DNA of 64,000 bases from Pithys albifrons albifrons (Eukaryota > Chordata > Aves > Passeriformes > Thamnophilidae), in NCBI RefSeq assembly GCF_047495875.1, contig NC_092463.1:14621724-14685723 (forward strand). The letters run 5' to 3'. This document shows, piece after piece, positions 51,001-64,000 of this stretch. The first letter of the stretch is position 1. Each line of letters starts with the position of its first letter. Position numbers and translations under genes: made by a program. The notes under the pieces are model-generated. The model saw only the letters and a list, made by a program, of their open reading frames with translations. It ran no database searches and was not told the origin of the DNA.

Positions 51001-51702
51001 TAACGTGAGATTTATGTGTTTATCTTTCACTTTATTATATTACATTGCTCATTATTTATCTATTTTTGCCATCTATATCTTGCTAGGAAGTAAAGTTTAC
51101 TGAATGTTACCCAGAAACAGAAGAAAACATAGTATTTGTTGAAAGATATTCCAGTCAGTAAATACCAGATAAGTTCCAAATTTTTTTTATGTGTTCACTC
51201 CCCAAAATAGAACAAATATAGGTAACCTGGTTTCTGACAAGTCAGCGGTTACAGGCTTTAAAAGGAAATAAAATCTGGGTCGAGGGAAGAGTATTGGCCT
51301 GGAATAGATGTTGCAGTTGTAAGAGAGACATTGGAAAGGAGAGTAAGATTTGTAGAAGAGATGGGCAGGCAAAATATCAAGGCTAGCAGATATCAGCAGA
51401 CCAGTGTAGGAACACAGCTTTTAGTCTATTATACTTCGTGGCATAGCATCTTGAATTATTTGAATCTGGGAAACAATGGTTTCTCATCTCTGCATTTATC
51501 CACCCATTTCACAAGAGAGAGCACTAAAAATTTATCATTTAGGTAACATTTTTATTTCTAAACAATCAGCCAAATACTTAAGATCTTTTATAAGGTTGGA
51601 CACAGCAGTTTTTGTCCAAAGAGCTTCTTGTTCAGAGAAGAATAACAAAGAAATTAGTGAAAATAAACACACATTGGCATACTTTTTTACTATCGGAAAA
51701 GT
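51001..51702. other. Intergenic stretch between solo LTR and TATAA array
   Basis: AT-rich sequence in which no gene or repeat was recognised. Confidence 0.6.
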
Positions 51703-51865
51703 TAATATAATATAATATAATATATAATAATATAATATAATAATATAATATAATATAATATAATATAAATATAATATAATATAATGTAATATAATATAAT
51801 ATAATATAATATAATATAATATAATATAATATAATATAATATAATATAATATAATATAATATAAT
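51703..51865. repeat. (TATAA)n pentanucleotide microsatellite
   Basis: About 163 bp of ATAAT/TATAA repeats, roughly 32 units, with a few interruptions (extra AT, one G, one AAT) in the first 90 bp and a perfect run afterwards. Confidence 0.97.
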
Positions 51866-54800
51866 CCATGTTAATATAAATAGGTATTTGGTGGATTAAT
51901 TGTCCCATGCAAACTTTCTCTGAAGGAAGTAGAAGGGACAGAAGGCATTAACTGTTTCCTTGGGAGGAGACATAATACAATGAAAATTAAAAATAAACCA
52001 CTGCATTTCATTATAATCCATACTTTTCTATCTTCTGGCAAGCTTTATTATACAGAACTAGCTGTCTGGAGAAGGAAAAATACTGCCGCTCAGTACTTGA
52101 GCATAGCATGGAATTCTTCCTGTCGTGTTGCTGTACTCCATAGTTTTGGGGTTCATGACCATGCTAATCTACATAAAATTTACATTACACGTAACAAAAT
52201 ATATGATTTACTTAAGAACTGGTTTTCTACAAGTCTCAAATGACATTAAGAAGCTCTAAAAAACTGCTACCACTAGGTGTCTCATTGGTTTCAACGTACT
52301 CCAACCTAAGAGCAAGAAATGCTCAACAAAATTTAACAAAAATACAGTTAATTACCACTGACATTCTCTCCTTCGTTACACCACCATACCCTGAATTTAA
52401 TCAGGGTATTATTGTAATCAAACTGTCAATCAGATTTTGAAATATTTCATTTTTTGACATAATTACAGCAGAATCCCTAAGCCCGTCTAGAACATGAATA
52501 TGGCAAGATTGATATTGTGTTACAAAATGTGATCTGACAAAAAAAAATTGATGCTTCTGTGCAAAAATTAAAGAAACACTGAACTGCTAATGCATTTACC
52601 CAGCAAATGTGTTGCATCAGGTAGATTGTCAAGAGTTAATATAACTGCCAGCCCATTCACTGTTCTTGTGTTTTAAATGCTTAACTGTTGTCTCTGACAT
52701 TTTTATTTGTGTTTAAAAATCTATAGCTTTAATTTTCTTAATTGGAACCAACTATATGAAGAACTTTTTTGCTTTTAGGCTTACAGCAAAAGATTTAGAG
52801 AAACAATCAGAGAAGAAAGAGGATGCCAAGGAAAGAGTTGGGCTCATGGTGAAATTCCTCTGAGATAACTTCCTATAAAAAGCCACAAAACTAGTTGGCC
52901 ATTGGATTGGCATTTGCAAACAGCTCATTGATTAAGACATTCATAGTACATATTGATATCTTTTTCAAAAATGTCACATTCCTGCTTTTTGGTGTATGGT
53001 GGGGAAGGTGTTTTCATGTTAATTCTTCAAAACATAAGAGATGCATGTAGAGGTGGAAGGCTTTTTAGATGGAGATCCATCTGTCAGCAATTATAATGGT
53101 TCCCCTGAACACATGATACAAACTTCAGCCTGGCTCAGGTAAGTGTTAGTCAGATGCAGTCTCTCTCACTTTTGAGACAGCAGTTTGTGTTTTAACCAAG
53201 AAGGTAATTTTTACCATCTGATGACTCTTTCATGGCCTCTGTGAGTGAGTTTGCAGACCCCAGACTGATTTCATGTAGACAGATGTCCCCCTTCACAAAA
53301 ACAACTGTCCCAATTGGCAGTAATTGTCACACATGCTGGCAGCAGCAGAGGCTCAGGATGAATGGACAGAGATAGGAAAGTATTCTTCTCACTACAAAGA
53401 GGCAAGTGAAGGTGGGAGCTGTTTGCAATACGACCAACAGTGCTGCATTTTCAGTGTGCAGTACCATTAATGCAGGCATCTTCTATGTGACCAGTGTTCT
53501 TTGTTTTAAAGGTCACTTGTTTGGATATTTGTAGACAGGTATTCCACTCGGATAACTTGATCCAAGTGTGCATGAATAGCTTAGAACACTCTGTTGTCTG
53601 ATAGTAAATTAATAAGTTATTTCTTTCCAATGACAGGTGAGAAGAACTTCGAACATGTTTCACTGGAGAGATATGCAAGGCTTTTGAGAAGTTGCAGAAA
53701 CACATATGTACCTTCACACACAATGTCAGCACTTTTCCACCCTCGACTTCAGGACATACACTGTAACTCTGTTCCTTCTCTCCATCTTCTTTCTGTCCCC
53801 AGGGTCTCATTTGCTTATTTGCCATCTCACTGGCACTGGCCCTGTTATTCAGAGAACTACTGTTTTACTTGAGTATCATCTCACCTCCTAAGACCTCTTT
53901 TTTTAAGGTCTGTTTTTTCAAGTTGAGTTGCCATATTTTCATGCAGACATCTGCTGAAAGCATTGAATTAATTAATGTAGTAGTAGCAACTAGGAAAACA
54001 TGATTAATCAGTTTTGTCCTCTGACACAGTGAAATTACCAGGGCAGAGCAAAATTATATAGAACCTGGTGGGCTCTTGGTTATATGATTTGTTCTTAGGG
54101 AATAGGTTAAATTGCTTCCTTTTCTTTCCATTCCTCCACGTCCTTTTTTTCCTTCACATACTTGAACCTGACTCCATCCACACATGTGAAAGATGACCTT
54201 GCATATCTCCTGGTGGAGGTGAGGAGTTCTGCATTCCCTGCAGACTGCTTTCTGATGGGAGATGCCAAGCTTTGTCCCTCCCCAGCTGCTTATATCATTC
54301 AATTGAGGCACAGTAGGAAGAAAGTTTTTACTATCTATTGTTGAAACAGCTAATTTTTTCAGTAAAGATGTGTCTTTGAAGATATTTAAATGTTATTAAA
54401 CCTACATTAATGATATAAATAAAGAAGCACATTCAGCAGTTTTTATGACACTGTATACTGACAGTATTCTAAACTGTCCACTAAACATTTTTCATTCTCC
54501 CTGGAATATCAACATACTGACTGCAACATTTCTATTGGTGTTCTTTTACTTGCTAATAATCAAATTGCAGCCATCAACCTTTTCATTTAGAACTACTTGC
54601 TCCAAAAAGTAAGCACAGCCATTTGAAACAATTTTGTAGCTATGTCAGATGGAATATAAGTTTTCAATTGTTGAATTGTAGGACTGCCACCTTGTAAACA
54701 TATTATAATGTATATTGGTCTATTTTTGTGAACAGCTGAATAATAATGTACTTTAAAAACAGTTTGAAATGCATCTTCTAAGATATAAAGCAGAGAGTAT

Positions 54801-57800
54801 GACTAATATGAGAACATGGCATTTCACAGCAAACCTAATGAAAGCTTGTGAAAACTACAGTATCTCATCACCACACTGGCTACATTGGCTGCAATACAGT
54901 CAGAATGATATTGACTGCTAGAAAGGCTATAAGTCTAAAGCATTCCATCTCTCCTGATGAGAATAACTGAGCTGGGCCAAAACTGATGGGTGAAAGAGCA
55001 AATCTTCCAGTTTCATGAATTTTATATAACTTACTCTCGAATATTTCTTAGAATCGTGTCCTGTCTCCTTGACCAAAGTAAACTTTTCCTTCATTTTCAA
55101 AGAGTCTTTTGAGAATGATCATTAAAATAAGAACATATTTTTAATACATAATTTATCTACAAAGCCCCAAAATAGAGCCTGCTTTGCCCGCATTTCTAGT
55201 TCAGAAAACTCAAGAGGGTACAACTACTTTTAAAAGGATTGGATTGTCTCATCAAGTGTTTTACCCTTTTTGTTAAGTTATTGCTTTGAAGTTGAAAATG
55301 TTTGATAAATGTTTGCTGTTTACTTGGCTTTATATTGTTTGTGCATGAGACAGCCATCCAAGCAGAGGGACAGTTCTGCCTGGCTCAGGTGTAAATTTAT
55401 CTCGGTTGCTGGACCCGATATGTAGACAGAGTTGAAGTAGCCCAAAGTGCACCTTCTGTCTGTCTCTGCTGCTTGTATAGACTATTATTCAAGCATTTGT
55501 TTTGGGATGAAAAGCTCCTTCTCTGTCAGTAACCATGGAGTCCTTATTCAACATAGGTGCTACATTTCTTCTAACTCTTAATCAAGACCCCATGGTATGG
55601 TACTCAGCACAGAGGACCAGCACACACACCCCCAGACATCAAAAAAACAAGCACAACTCTTCCAAAAACTGAAAAAAACAAAACCAAACAAAAACAAAAA
55701 CAAAAAAACCCCAAAAAAACAAACAAACAAAAAACAAAAAACAAAAAAAACTCCAAACTTCTATAAAAGCTAAAGGTACACTTTCTGCTGTTTCAACACT
55801 GGTATCTTTCTGCTGTAGTTTAGATTAAGCTCAAAGTGTTTAGTGACCAATTTATGCATCTTATGAAACAGGGAAAGGCTATGTATGGGAATGCTCAGAA
55901 TGACGTTCGAGAAATATTTATCTTATAAAAAGAATCAAAAGGGGAAATCATATGCATGGAAGTTTGTCATTTTTTGTGTGCAATTGGTGAGATAAGAAAA
56001 CCTTTTTCTGAAAATGTAGATTGTCACATCTCTGTATTTCCAGAGGATCCGTTGGAAATATCAAATCTATTATATCATCCTAGAATGATAAACGTGGGTG
56101 GAAGGAAGAGGTATGCACATGTAGGTGTGTACCTTCCCAGGGATATCCTGAAAAACATTTGTACCTGGTGTTTTGAACAAGGCAGAAGCTGTGAACAATC
56201 AATTCACCTAAGGGGTATAATATAGTGGGTAGAAGTATTTGAAGTTTCATTACTTATCAAGATTCTAGAGTATTATGTATAATGATCTTTAATCAACAAA
56301 TCTTCAAAAGAGGGAAAGCGTAAAAGGCAGAAATGACATAGAACTAATTTTCTTCATAGATTGATATATTTAACTCACAGCCTCAAGATTGCTTGTTTAT
56401 TTTTCCCCCAATGGAAAGCCAAGCATAAGATAAGGGATGCAGATTATTATGGACCATTTGAAAAGTTTCTTAAAAAAACCCATTTTTAGATGAAGGGGTT
56501 TTTTTTCAAACTAACAACATAGCATAATACAAATCAACCTGTCTGCCTTTATGTGGTCATTTTTGCCAGAGCAATATGAGCCTGGATTGAATATGAATCA
56601 CTAAAGGTGTGGTCTAATAATGTCTTATTCACCTTTAGTTTATTTTGAATTTATATCTCACATTAATAATAAGCTGTAAAATCTTTCAGGTTACTAATAA
56701 ACAAAATAGTCAGAACATTAAAGTAGTCTTACTTCCTGCTGTGTACTAAAAGAGGAAATAACACCAAAAAATCAAAACCATTATGAAATATACACACAGA
56801 AACATTCAGAAACCTCATAGAAGATGTTCCAAGAAAGAACCAGAAAGGACATTTGTCTAGGAATAAAAGAAGCCTGGGGATTTAACAGATGAGTGACAGA
56901 GATGACAGCAGGTTGGAATGGGCAGCTGAGGGGTTTGTCTGGTCGCAAGGAGAAAACAATTGCACCTGGTGTTCTGGGCACATAAGTTGTTGGGAAATAG
57001 GTAAAGCAGAAAGAGGGCACAGAGTCCAAACAGAAAAGTGCAAGGAGTTACCCGAAAAAGGACTTGACAAACTCAAAAACCATTTCAAATCAGCACTAAT
57101 TAGAAAAGAAAAGGACAAGCAGGGGCAGGAGAAGGAGGAAAAAGGAGACATATCTGTTGCAAAGATCTCCACTACTCCAGTAAATAAGCATTTTCCAGCT
57201 GAGGAAAGAAGGAAACTGGAACAGACAAGGCAGCAGGTATAAGATACTTGCCAACTTCAAGTTCCCGGCCAAGTTTATTTAGCACGCTGCACTTGGCACC
57301 TGACAAGCTGACCATTTACAATGGTTCAGAATTTTACTTGTTCCCTTTTCACTGCATGAAAGGATCCTGAGTCACTTGCAGACAATATGTAGTTTAGAAT
57401 GTTGTATGGTAAAGATGAGTATCTGGAAAAATGTGAATTGTACAAGTAAAATTAGGGATGTATTGAGGAGCAGCTTTTTGCCTGCTACCATGCAGCTCTG
57501 CCAATGCACTTCAGGCTTGACTTACAATACCCTGCATAAAATTTCAGTCCTGTCTCTCTTCAGAGCAGTGACTCAGTCATGCTGAACTGTGCCACCTCTG
57601 TATCAGAATATAGTCTGTTGTATCTGTTTTATAACCTTTATGACTCAGAATCCAACACAGTTATCACATAAAACAGAGCAACTCCAAAAGTGTATTTCTA
57701 ATGCTGACAATTTGATACAATGTCATTCAATGAGTAGTTCACATTTCAGGCTGGTACACAGAACTATGTCTTAAATATAAGGTCGCATTATTAACAAGCT

Positions 57801-60800
57801 GCATCATATTTTTCAGGATCCATGAAGGAGGACAGGAAGGGGTGAAGCTTGTTTTCTTTTTACTGCCATCATTACTAACCAAAACACATAGGACTGGGCA
57901 GCTCAGGGACCTGAAGCATGGGTAGTTTTACTTTCTAATCATAGGTTGGATTTGAACTATTGATCTGTATCAAGACTGACAGGAAACCAATGATTGCCAA
58001 CTTATGTAAAGCAACTGCAAATAGTTTGGTTGTTTCAGTTCAGTTCCTTCAGAAAAACAGGGTACAAACAACAAAAACCAGCCCTATTAGATTTTGAATC
58101 ATTGTTGCAGACTGAATAGCAACAAAGGGTTAAAACTATCTAAGCAGGGTTCTATTCTGAAGCACCTATCCACTTTCTGGTTTAATCTCACACATGCTCC
58201 AGCATGGACCTGACGTAGTCCCGGTCTGTTTAAGGCAGTGGTAAGGAGCAGCCACAACAACATGTTTCTTAACAAGCCCATGAGGAGGTAAATTTTGAGC
58301 TATCAAATTATGACCAAATTAGTGTTTATCTACTGTTCTTGATTCCTTAGTATCAAAGAGCAAACTTAGCTGCCCAAAGCCATTTCTGCTCTCTATGGAG
58401 ACTAATTTATATTCATGTTTTATGGGAGGTTTTGAAAGTGTTGCTACAGAATTGTAGGCAAAGGAAACTTCACAGTTCTCAGTAACATGACCATCATGAC
58501 TGCTCTGATCTTCATATCTTTAACAAAATATATTCAGGTCCTCCTTCAGAAATAATTTCTTCATTAACTGAGTAACTGAATTTAACTTACACTGCTAGCA
58601 GAGATTTCTTTTGTGACACATTGAGCCATCCAGTGGCACAGGCTGAAAAGACTACTGCATCTACATCGTAATGCTTTTCTCCAGTGTCTTTCCTTATATG
58701 AGAGATATATTTTTGTCTACATAAAACAACAAAAGAAAAAAAAAACAAGCAAAATAACCACAAACAAAAAAAGCAACAAGAAAATATCAGTTTAGTGATA
58801 ACTACAAAGAGCTAAAGGCAAGGAACATTTCTAATCATTTAAGATCAAACAGAAGTAGTCTCTTGGCATTGATTTAATAGAGAAGAGGGACAGGAAAAAA
58901 AACAAAGAAAACAATTAAAAATTCCAAGAAGTAATAGTTTCAAATTCAGTGTTTAGGCTGTCCATCTGCCCTTAACTCACTTCTTTACACCTCTCTGTGC
59001 TTTTCTACATAGAGTGGTTAAAATCAGATCTCAGTCTTTGACCACCTGCAAATTTTTGTCGTTAGAGTTTGAGTTCATTAATTTACTCCAAATCACCTCA
59101 CTTCTGTCAATGCCAGAGTCTTGTCACTGCAAAACAATACTTTAGTATTTAAAAAGGAAGAAATAAGTATCTATACACAGAAGCATAGATCAAACCACTG
59201 AGAGCTTAAATGAACAAATAAGTATAGTGTGAATTTTTATTATTTTTTAATACTTTTAAGATTGTGAGAAATCAAATGCTGAATAATGGTGCTATAGCAG
59301 TTGTGGGTAGAGGTAGAACTTGCCTTAGCGTGGGCAATGAAGAAAGATCATTACAAATAAAATAGAGAGCACCTCAGGGGATACGCCTACAGACAGTTTG
59401 TCACCTACTGATTTTAACATTTCATTTCAAAATTTAATTACATGTAAATTTCTGAATGCCTAAATAAAACCAGCCTCTTTGCATGGCATCAACATGCATC
59501 AGCTCCTAGTGATGAATTTAAGGCTGTAGCAACATTCCTCTTCCCAAACTTTGAGGGGAAAGAATAATGACAGAAGAATGGCCAGAAATTACATTCCTGA
59601 TTTGAGCAACCAACAAATCATCTAACAAAATTAAACAATGTTAATACCAATATTTAGCTCATCATTGATGCACTGGAAGCAATAGTAAGGCCTTACAAAA
59701 AACTATGTATGAAGCAACAATATTTCGCACCAACTTTGTAAGGACAGGACTGAAAGTCTCTGGTATCCCTGGTTAATAAGGAAATGCTTCATTGATCACA
59801 AAAGCAATGGAAGTCTTCTATCATTCTAGTAAAATTTATGACATGTGAGTCAGTAAGAACCATTGCAGACTTCATGGGACTCCCTACTGTCAAATAGATC
59901 ATTGCAGAGTCTGGGTATAGCTACTTTAGGATGTCAGAAAAATGAAAAGTGTTCTGTTCTGGAAACAAACTAAGCATTTGCCAATGTTTCCCTTTCTAAA
60001 GTAACTGCAGCAGGTCAACTCAATGTCCAGATGATGGAGCAGGTGTACGCTATGTCACAATATACACTCTTGATGTCTGTTTTTTTCTTACCAAACCAAC
60101 CAGCATTTGGAAGAGACCAGTAGCATAGATCAGGTCAGGATGTCAGGTTTTTATCTGCCAAAAAATAAACATAGGTACATTTTTTGAAGTAATCATTATC
60201 TACTTGGAAATTTGAACTGCTGTGCAAATGTGTGAGCTGTCTGCATTGCTGCTATCATTGCATTTTTCAACAGGGGCTTATTGAACCAGCAGTTTCTATG
60301 CTTCACAAATAATTCAACAAAGTTGCAATAGGCTTAGCTGTGTTCTGCAGCAGGTGGGCAGGATGAGACTCTAAGCCATCTGTCCATTCGTCTATCTTAG
60401 ACACGTATCTCCCTATTTCAATAACACTCAGAAATCATTTCATTAGATCACTGATAAAATCATCTCCATTTGTACATGAAGAGTGAAAGGTCTGGGTTCC
60501 TTCTTTGATTCATTCAGGTTGGGACTCAAGTTTGTATTGTTCATTCTTTTTGCAATAGATCTCCACTCACTAGACAATCTTCCTTCATTCTCTACAGCAT
60601 CTCTCCCTACCTGAAGCTCCCTACCTAACTCTTTGTGTGGGCTGTAGACAGAGTGAGTTGGTTTACAAAGAGAGTGGTGTGGTTTGCTCTCTTCATGTTA
60701 ATTCACTTTGTTCAGGCTATTCAGCATATAAGTTATTCAGAAATACCTTAATGTAAACGGGCTGATACAGTGGCCAAGTTTCATAGCTGCACTATTTGTA

Positions 60801-60840
60801 TGTGACTGTAATCCTACCATTACCCATAGTATTGCAGTGA
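51866..60840. other. Intergenic stretch, no gene recognised
   Basis: AT-rich, largely single-copy-looking DNA. It contains A-rich low-complexity tracts (55.66-55.75 and 58.72-58.77 kb). A Lys/Glu-rich open frame at 56889-57242 has no recognised homology and no exon context. Confidence 0.6.
55665..55752. repeat. A-rich (AAAAAC)n-like low-complexity tract
   Basis: An almost pure A/C stretch with irregular AAAC, AAAAAC and CCCC units. It may be the eroded tail of a retroposon, but no body was identified. Confidence 0.8.
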
Positions 60841-62240
60841 ACTACACTGAAGGATGCAGTATCCTGGGGTAATGTCAACTGTGGACTGTGTCAATCTAAA
60901 GTGAAACATCAGGGGGTTCACATTCTCTCTAGCATGGGAAAGGACAGTTTTGCACAAGGTTGTTGAACTCACGTCAAAGAGCAGATAGCACTGCCAGGAG
61001 TAGGAGGTATGACTGCATGGAGGAGATCCAAGGGCAGGTAGCTGCTCTGTCGAGATGCAGAATCTGAGACTGGGGCCGAGGCACCCTCCTACTGCACGGG
61101 CTGGTGGGGCTGTGTTGAGGCTGCTGGTGCAAACAGCCCTGAAAGCTGTGACTGTGCAGATGAGTAGCCCTATTGTGCCTCTGCAGAAGAGAGTTTCTGT
61201 GGGCTAAGAATCATATGTTTTTGATTTAAATTTAAATTATCACCAATATTCCCTACCTGGTTTGAAAGCAGTAAGTCCTGGGCAAAAGTAGGATCTTTTC
61301 AGTAATTCTTACTGTCAAGTACACATTCATACAAAGAATTACAAAATTTCCATGGGCTTATGCATGTTTGGACAAGGTGTTACTGGAAAGGCATCCTGTC
61401 TGCAGGCAGCTGACTGTGCAATCAGAACAGAAGGAGTCAGCTGAGAAACTGCACCTCCTCTGATTAATAGTGCCCAATATGACCCTCTTGCTGATTGGAT
61501 CAACAGTGTATGTTGTGTCTCTGCCTTTCCCATGGACACTGTTGATGTGCTAAGGCGAGGAACATTGTTGTCCTCTTTGCTAGAAACCTTGCAAACAGAG
61601 TGGTTAAACTGCAGAGGATAGGCACTAGGCTCAGATTCACAACACTGTTAATTGCTTAGTACAGTATGTGTAACAGATTCTCTCTGCCATGGTAAGGGGC
61701 TATCTTTGGTTGGGCACTTAGCCCAGTAGCAAACACAAGCTGGTTCAGCTTCAGAAGGCCCATGGTACAGTGCAGGGGGGCAGCAAAGTCTAGAGAGAGA
61801 TTGCTACCAGACAAAGTTTTTGGCTGTATTGTGAACAAGAGAAAAGTTTCTGACAGGAATTTCCAGTGGATAGAAGGGGCTGCAGGTTCCCAAATGGACA
61901 GTGGCCAGCATTAGCTCATTCACACTCTGTGACACCAATTGTGGTTGAAGCGTTGAATGGATCTCTAATCTGTGAGGCACTCTGAGGGTGCAAAACCTAC
62001 CGCTGGCAGCACCAGGGACCAGTTTAAAGCTTCTGTTCTGTGCACTTTGCTAATGCACAGCAAAATCTACTGCCTCGCCCCAGACTATTGCCACATCTCC
62101 TTGATGCCCAGACCCCTCACTAAAATGCAGAAATAGAGGCCCATTCATGCAGTGCAAAACGCCTTTATTATAACACAAGAACAACAGAGCTTTGTTATTC
62201 TCAAGGCAGCATAAACACATCATGTTAGCGCAGAAGTGAA
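60841..62240. other. Unexplained GC-richer block upstream of CpG island 2
   Basis: This 1.4-kb block is noticeably more GC-rich and of higher complexity than its surroundings, and runs up to the second CpG island. It has no long open frame. Minus-strand pieces such as SYLPLDLLHAVIPPTPGSA (around 61.0 kb) look protein-like but are broken by stops. A minus-strand AATAAA lies near 62.17 kb. It could be a decayed transposon, a non-coding transcript body or conserved regulatory DNA; I cannot decide. Confidence 0.35.
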
Positions 62241-62249
62241 CAAAGTGAC

Positions 62250-62560
62250 TCCTGGGCCGACAGTGCATGCGGAGCTGCGGGCGCCGCCGTTCCTTGGGAG
62301 GGTACCAGGGCCCCTCGCGAGGCGCAAGAGAAAGCGCAGGTACAGAGCGGTTTGGAGCGGGGTGGTGCCCAGCTCGGCTCCGCCAGCAGCTCAGCCGAGC
62401 CGCTGCCCCCGGGGCAGGAGGGCTGCGGGCGGCTGGAGCGGCGGCACCGAGCCGGCACCGCCAGCAACCGCGGCTGCACCGCTGCAAACACCTCCTCCTC
62501 CTCCTGGGAGCGTGCTGCTTCTGCTGTCAGGCGTGGGACTGACGCGAAATTAAATTAAAC
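62250..62560. promoter_or_regulatory. Second CpG island, orphan promoter candidate
   Basis: A compact CpG-dense stretch with GC boxes lies about 18.5 kb upstream of the VRK1 promoter. No recognisable protein starts here on either strand, although GC-rich open frames of about 70-145 codons cross it. On the plus strand a strong splice donor (GGGAAG/GTGAGG, exon end at 62583) lies just outside it, as expected for the first exon of a plus-strand transcript. A long non-coding RNA or an alternative upstream promoter is the simplest reading. Confidence 0.6.
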
Positions 62561-62584
62561 TCGTCTTCTTAGCGAACGGGAAGG

Positions 62585-64000
62585 TGAGGCAAACTTTGAG
62601 CTGGAAATTGGATATCATGCAAAGCTCTTGCTGGAGGATGTGTTACGCACAGGCACACACGGGCAAAGTCACACTCACCTGGGGGTCACGCAGCAGTAGC
62701 ACCGACACTCCATCTGCTTACCAAGAGAGCCAACATAGTGTTAAAAAGCAGCCAGGATGCTCAGACCAGATTGGACTTTAGACAGGAAATTATCTTTTCA
62801 AATTTTGGTTGAACGATAAGAAGCTTTTAAAACTAAAGAAATGAATGATGTATGCAAAGCTGTACTTGAAATGATTCTGGTGTTGCAAATTGCCATGCTC
62901 TTACTGTGGAGCTGATGAAAATAAATGAAGCTCTGCGTTGCTGGGCTTTTTCCTCCCCCTTCTAATAAATGAAATGAAAAAGCCCCATTATTGTGCCACC
63001 TGCTTCAAATTCCTAATTGTGGTAACTGAATTCTGAAATTATTTGTTAGCTCTGTAATATCACAGGCATTAAAAACACTGAGAGGCTATTAAGTTCTTTA
63101 AAACCCAGCACTGGATAAAAAGGTGCAGCTATCTTCAGATTTTTATGTCCATGAAATAACTTTTCCAGTAGAGAAATGTGTTCAAATCCTACAAGTGCAT
63201 CCTGAAAAAAATCCCTGTTAATTTACCAGTTAGAGAAGCTGCAAAGTACAGACCCAGGAGAGGTCCACTGGCATATTTAAATATTTTTTAGAAGAGTGCT
63301 GTATGCCACTCTGTTCATATTTTTCTAGCATAGAAATACAAACATTTCAGAAGACAATAGAAATTACAGAAAATACAAATGTAATATTTCTAATGAACAG
63401 GTAGCTGTGTGCATATATGTATCTCTGAAGTGTCTATAGCCATAGAATCTTACTGTATGCCTGAACTATTGCTATATGTGCATATAAAGTATCTCATTTG
63501 ATTCCTAAATTCTGGGTTCTCATTTTCATAATGTTCCAATTTAGATATCTAAATATATATATTTTATAAATTAAAAAAAAATACCAGAACAAGCTAGAAA
63601 GGGTTGTTCTTCAAATATTTTTTTTCAATACAAATAATTTTTCTAGGTATCCAAATCCCATTGTTTTGTTCTTTTTAATGTGGAAAGACTGGAATCTGTA
63701 AACAGGTCTGCAAAAAGTTGTTCCCCACATGTTGTACATTGTCTTTTTTCTTTTTTTTTCCTCAAAAATACATATATAGATAATACATATATCTATGTAC
63801 ACACACAGAGATTTCTAGACAAGATGCAACTGTTTCCCTTAGATAAACTTCTGATATGTAAAATCCACTACAGAAATGAGTAAAGGGTTAAAATAACAAT
63901 CTCAGAATTCAAGTCAGCTGTGACAATATTCAGCACATTGAACTGCTGAAATCTAAACGGAATTAGACATCCCTTTGCCCACTGAACCAAATTAACTGGT
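62585..64000. other. AT-rich flank, no gene recognised
   Basis: No coding feature was recognised. A compact stretch at about 62.93-63.09 kb looks more structured, with a 9-bp inverted repeat GGGCTTTTT (62943-62951) / AAAAAGCCC (62977-62985) and homeodomain-type TAATTG cores. This is a weak hint of a regulatory element. Confidence 0.5.

Noticed and set aside
51702..51908. 68-codon frame of Ile/Tyr/Leu repeats
   Set aside because: It is the translation of the TATAA microsatellite.
56889..57242. 117-codon Lys/Glu-rich plus-strand frame
   Set aside because: No recognisable homology, splice context or promoter. The composition follows the local purine-rich DNA.
62050..62487. 145-codon minus-strand frame across the second CpG island
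   Set aside because: The N-terminal part is low-complexity GC-island translation, and there is no domain or homology that I can see.

Overview
The window is vertebrate genomic DNA, almost certainly from a bird. It is AT-rich and intron-dominated. It carries fragments of the avian CR1 LINE family and two LTRs of kinds common in bird genomes, and it has two CpG islands. I saw no bacterial or phage features.

The only protein-coding gene I can support is VRK1 (vaccinia-related kinase 1, a nuclear serine/threonine kinase) on the minus strand. All twelve coding exons were located by translation and by GT-AG junctions. They join in phase into 1242 nt, encoding 413 residues plus TAA (start codon 37197-37195, stop codon 12135-12133). 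Human VRK1, as I remember it, has 396 residues. The non-coding first exon lies in or beside a CpG-island promoter at about 43.24-43.87 kb. That promoter has two oppositely oriented ACTACA/TCCCAGCA (ZNF143-type) sites and an inverted CCAAT box. The 3' UTR is short and ends near a polyadenylation signal at 11995-11990.

Layout: 1-11.97 kb is the non-coding 3' flank of VRK1. 11.97-43.7 kb is VRK1, with small exons and long introns; an avian ERV-type LTR sits antisense in intron 12, only about 31 bp from a splice donor. 43.88-46.27 kb is a cluster of minus-oriented CR1 fragments directly upstream of the promoter. 46.3-62.2 kb is intergenic, with a solo LTR (50.41-51.00 kb) and a (TATAA)n array (51.70-51.87 kb). 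60.85-62.24 kb is an unexplained GC-richer block. 62.25-62.56 kb is a second CpG island with no recognisable gene, possibly the promoter of a non-coding transcript. 62.6-64 kb is AT-rich flank.

I found no undescribed multi-gene system. The points most worth checking are the orphan CpG island, the LTR beside VRK1 exon 12, the divergent alanine/lysine-rich exon 12 itself, the unexplained block at 60.85-62.24 kb, and several local hairpins and duplications. Family and comparison statements rest on memory of VRK1, CR1 and avian LTR sequences; no database search was possible.
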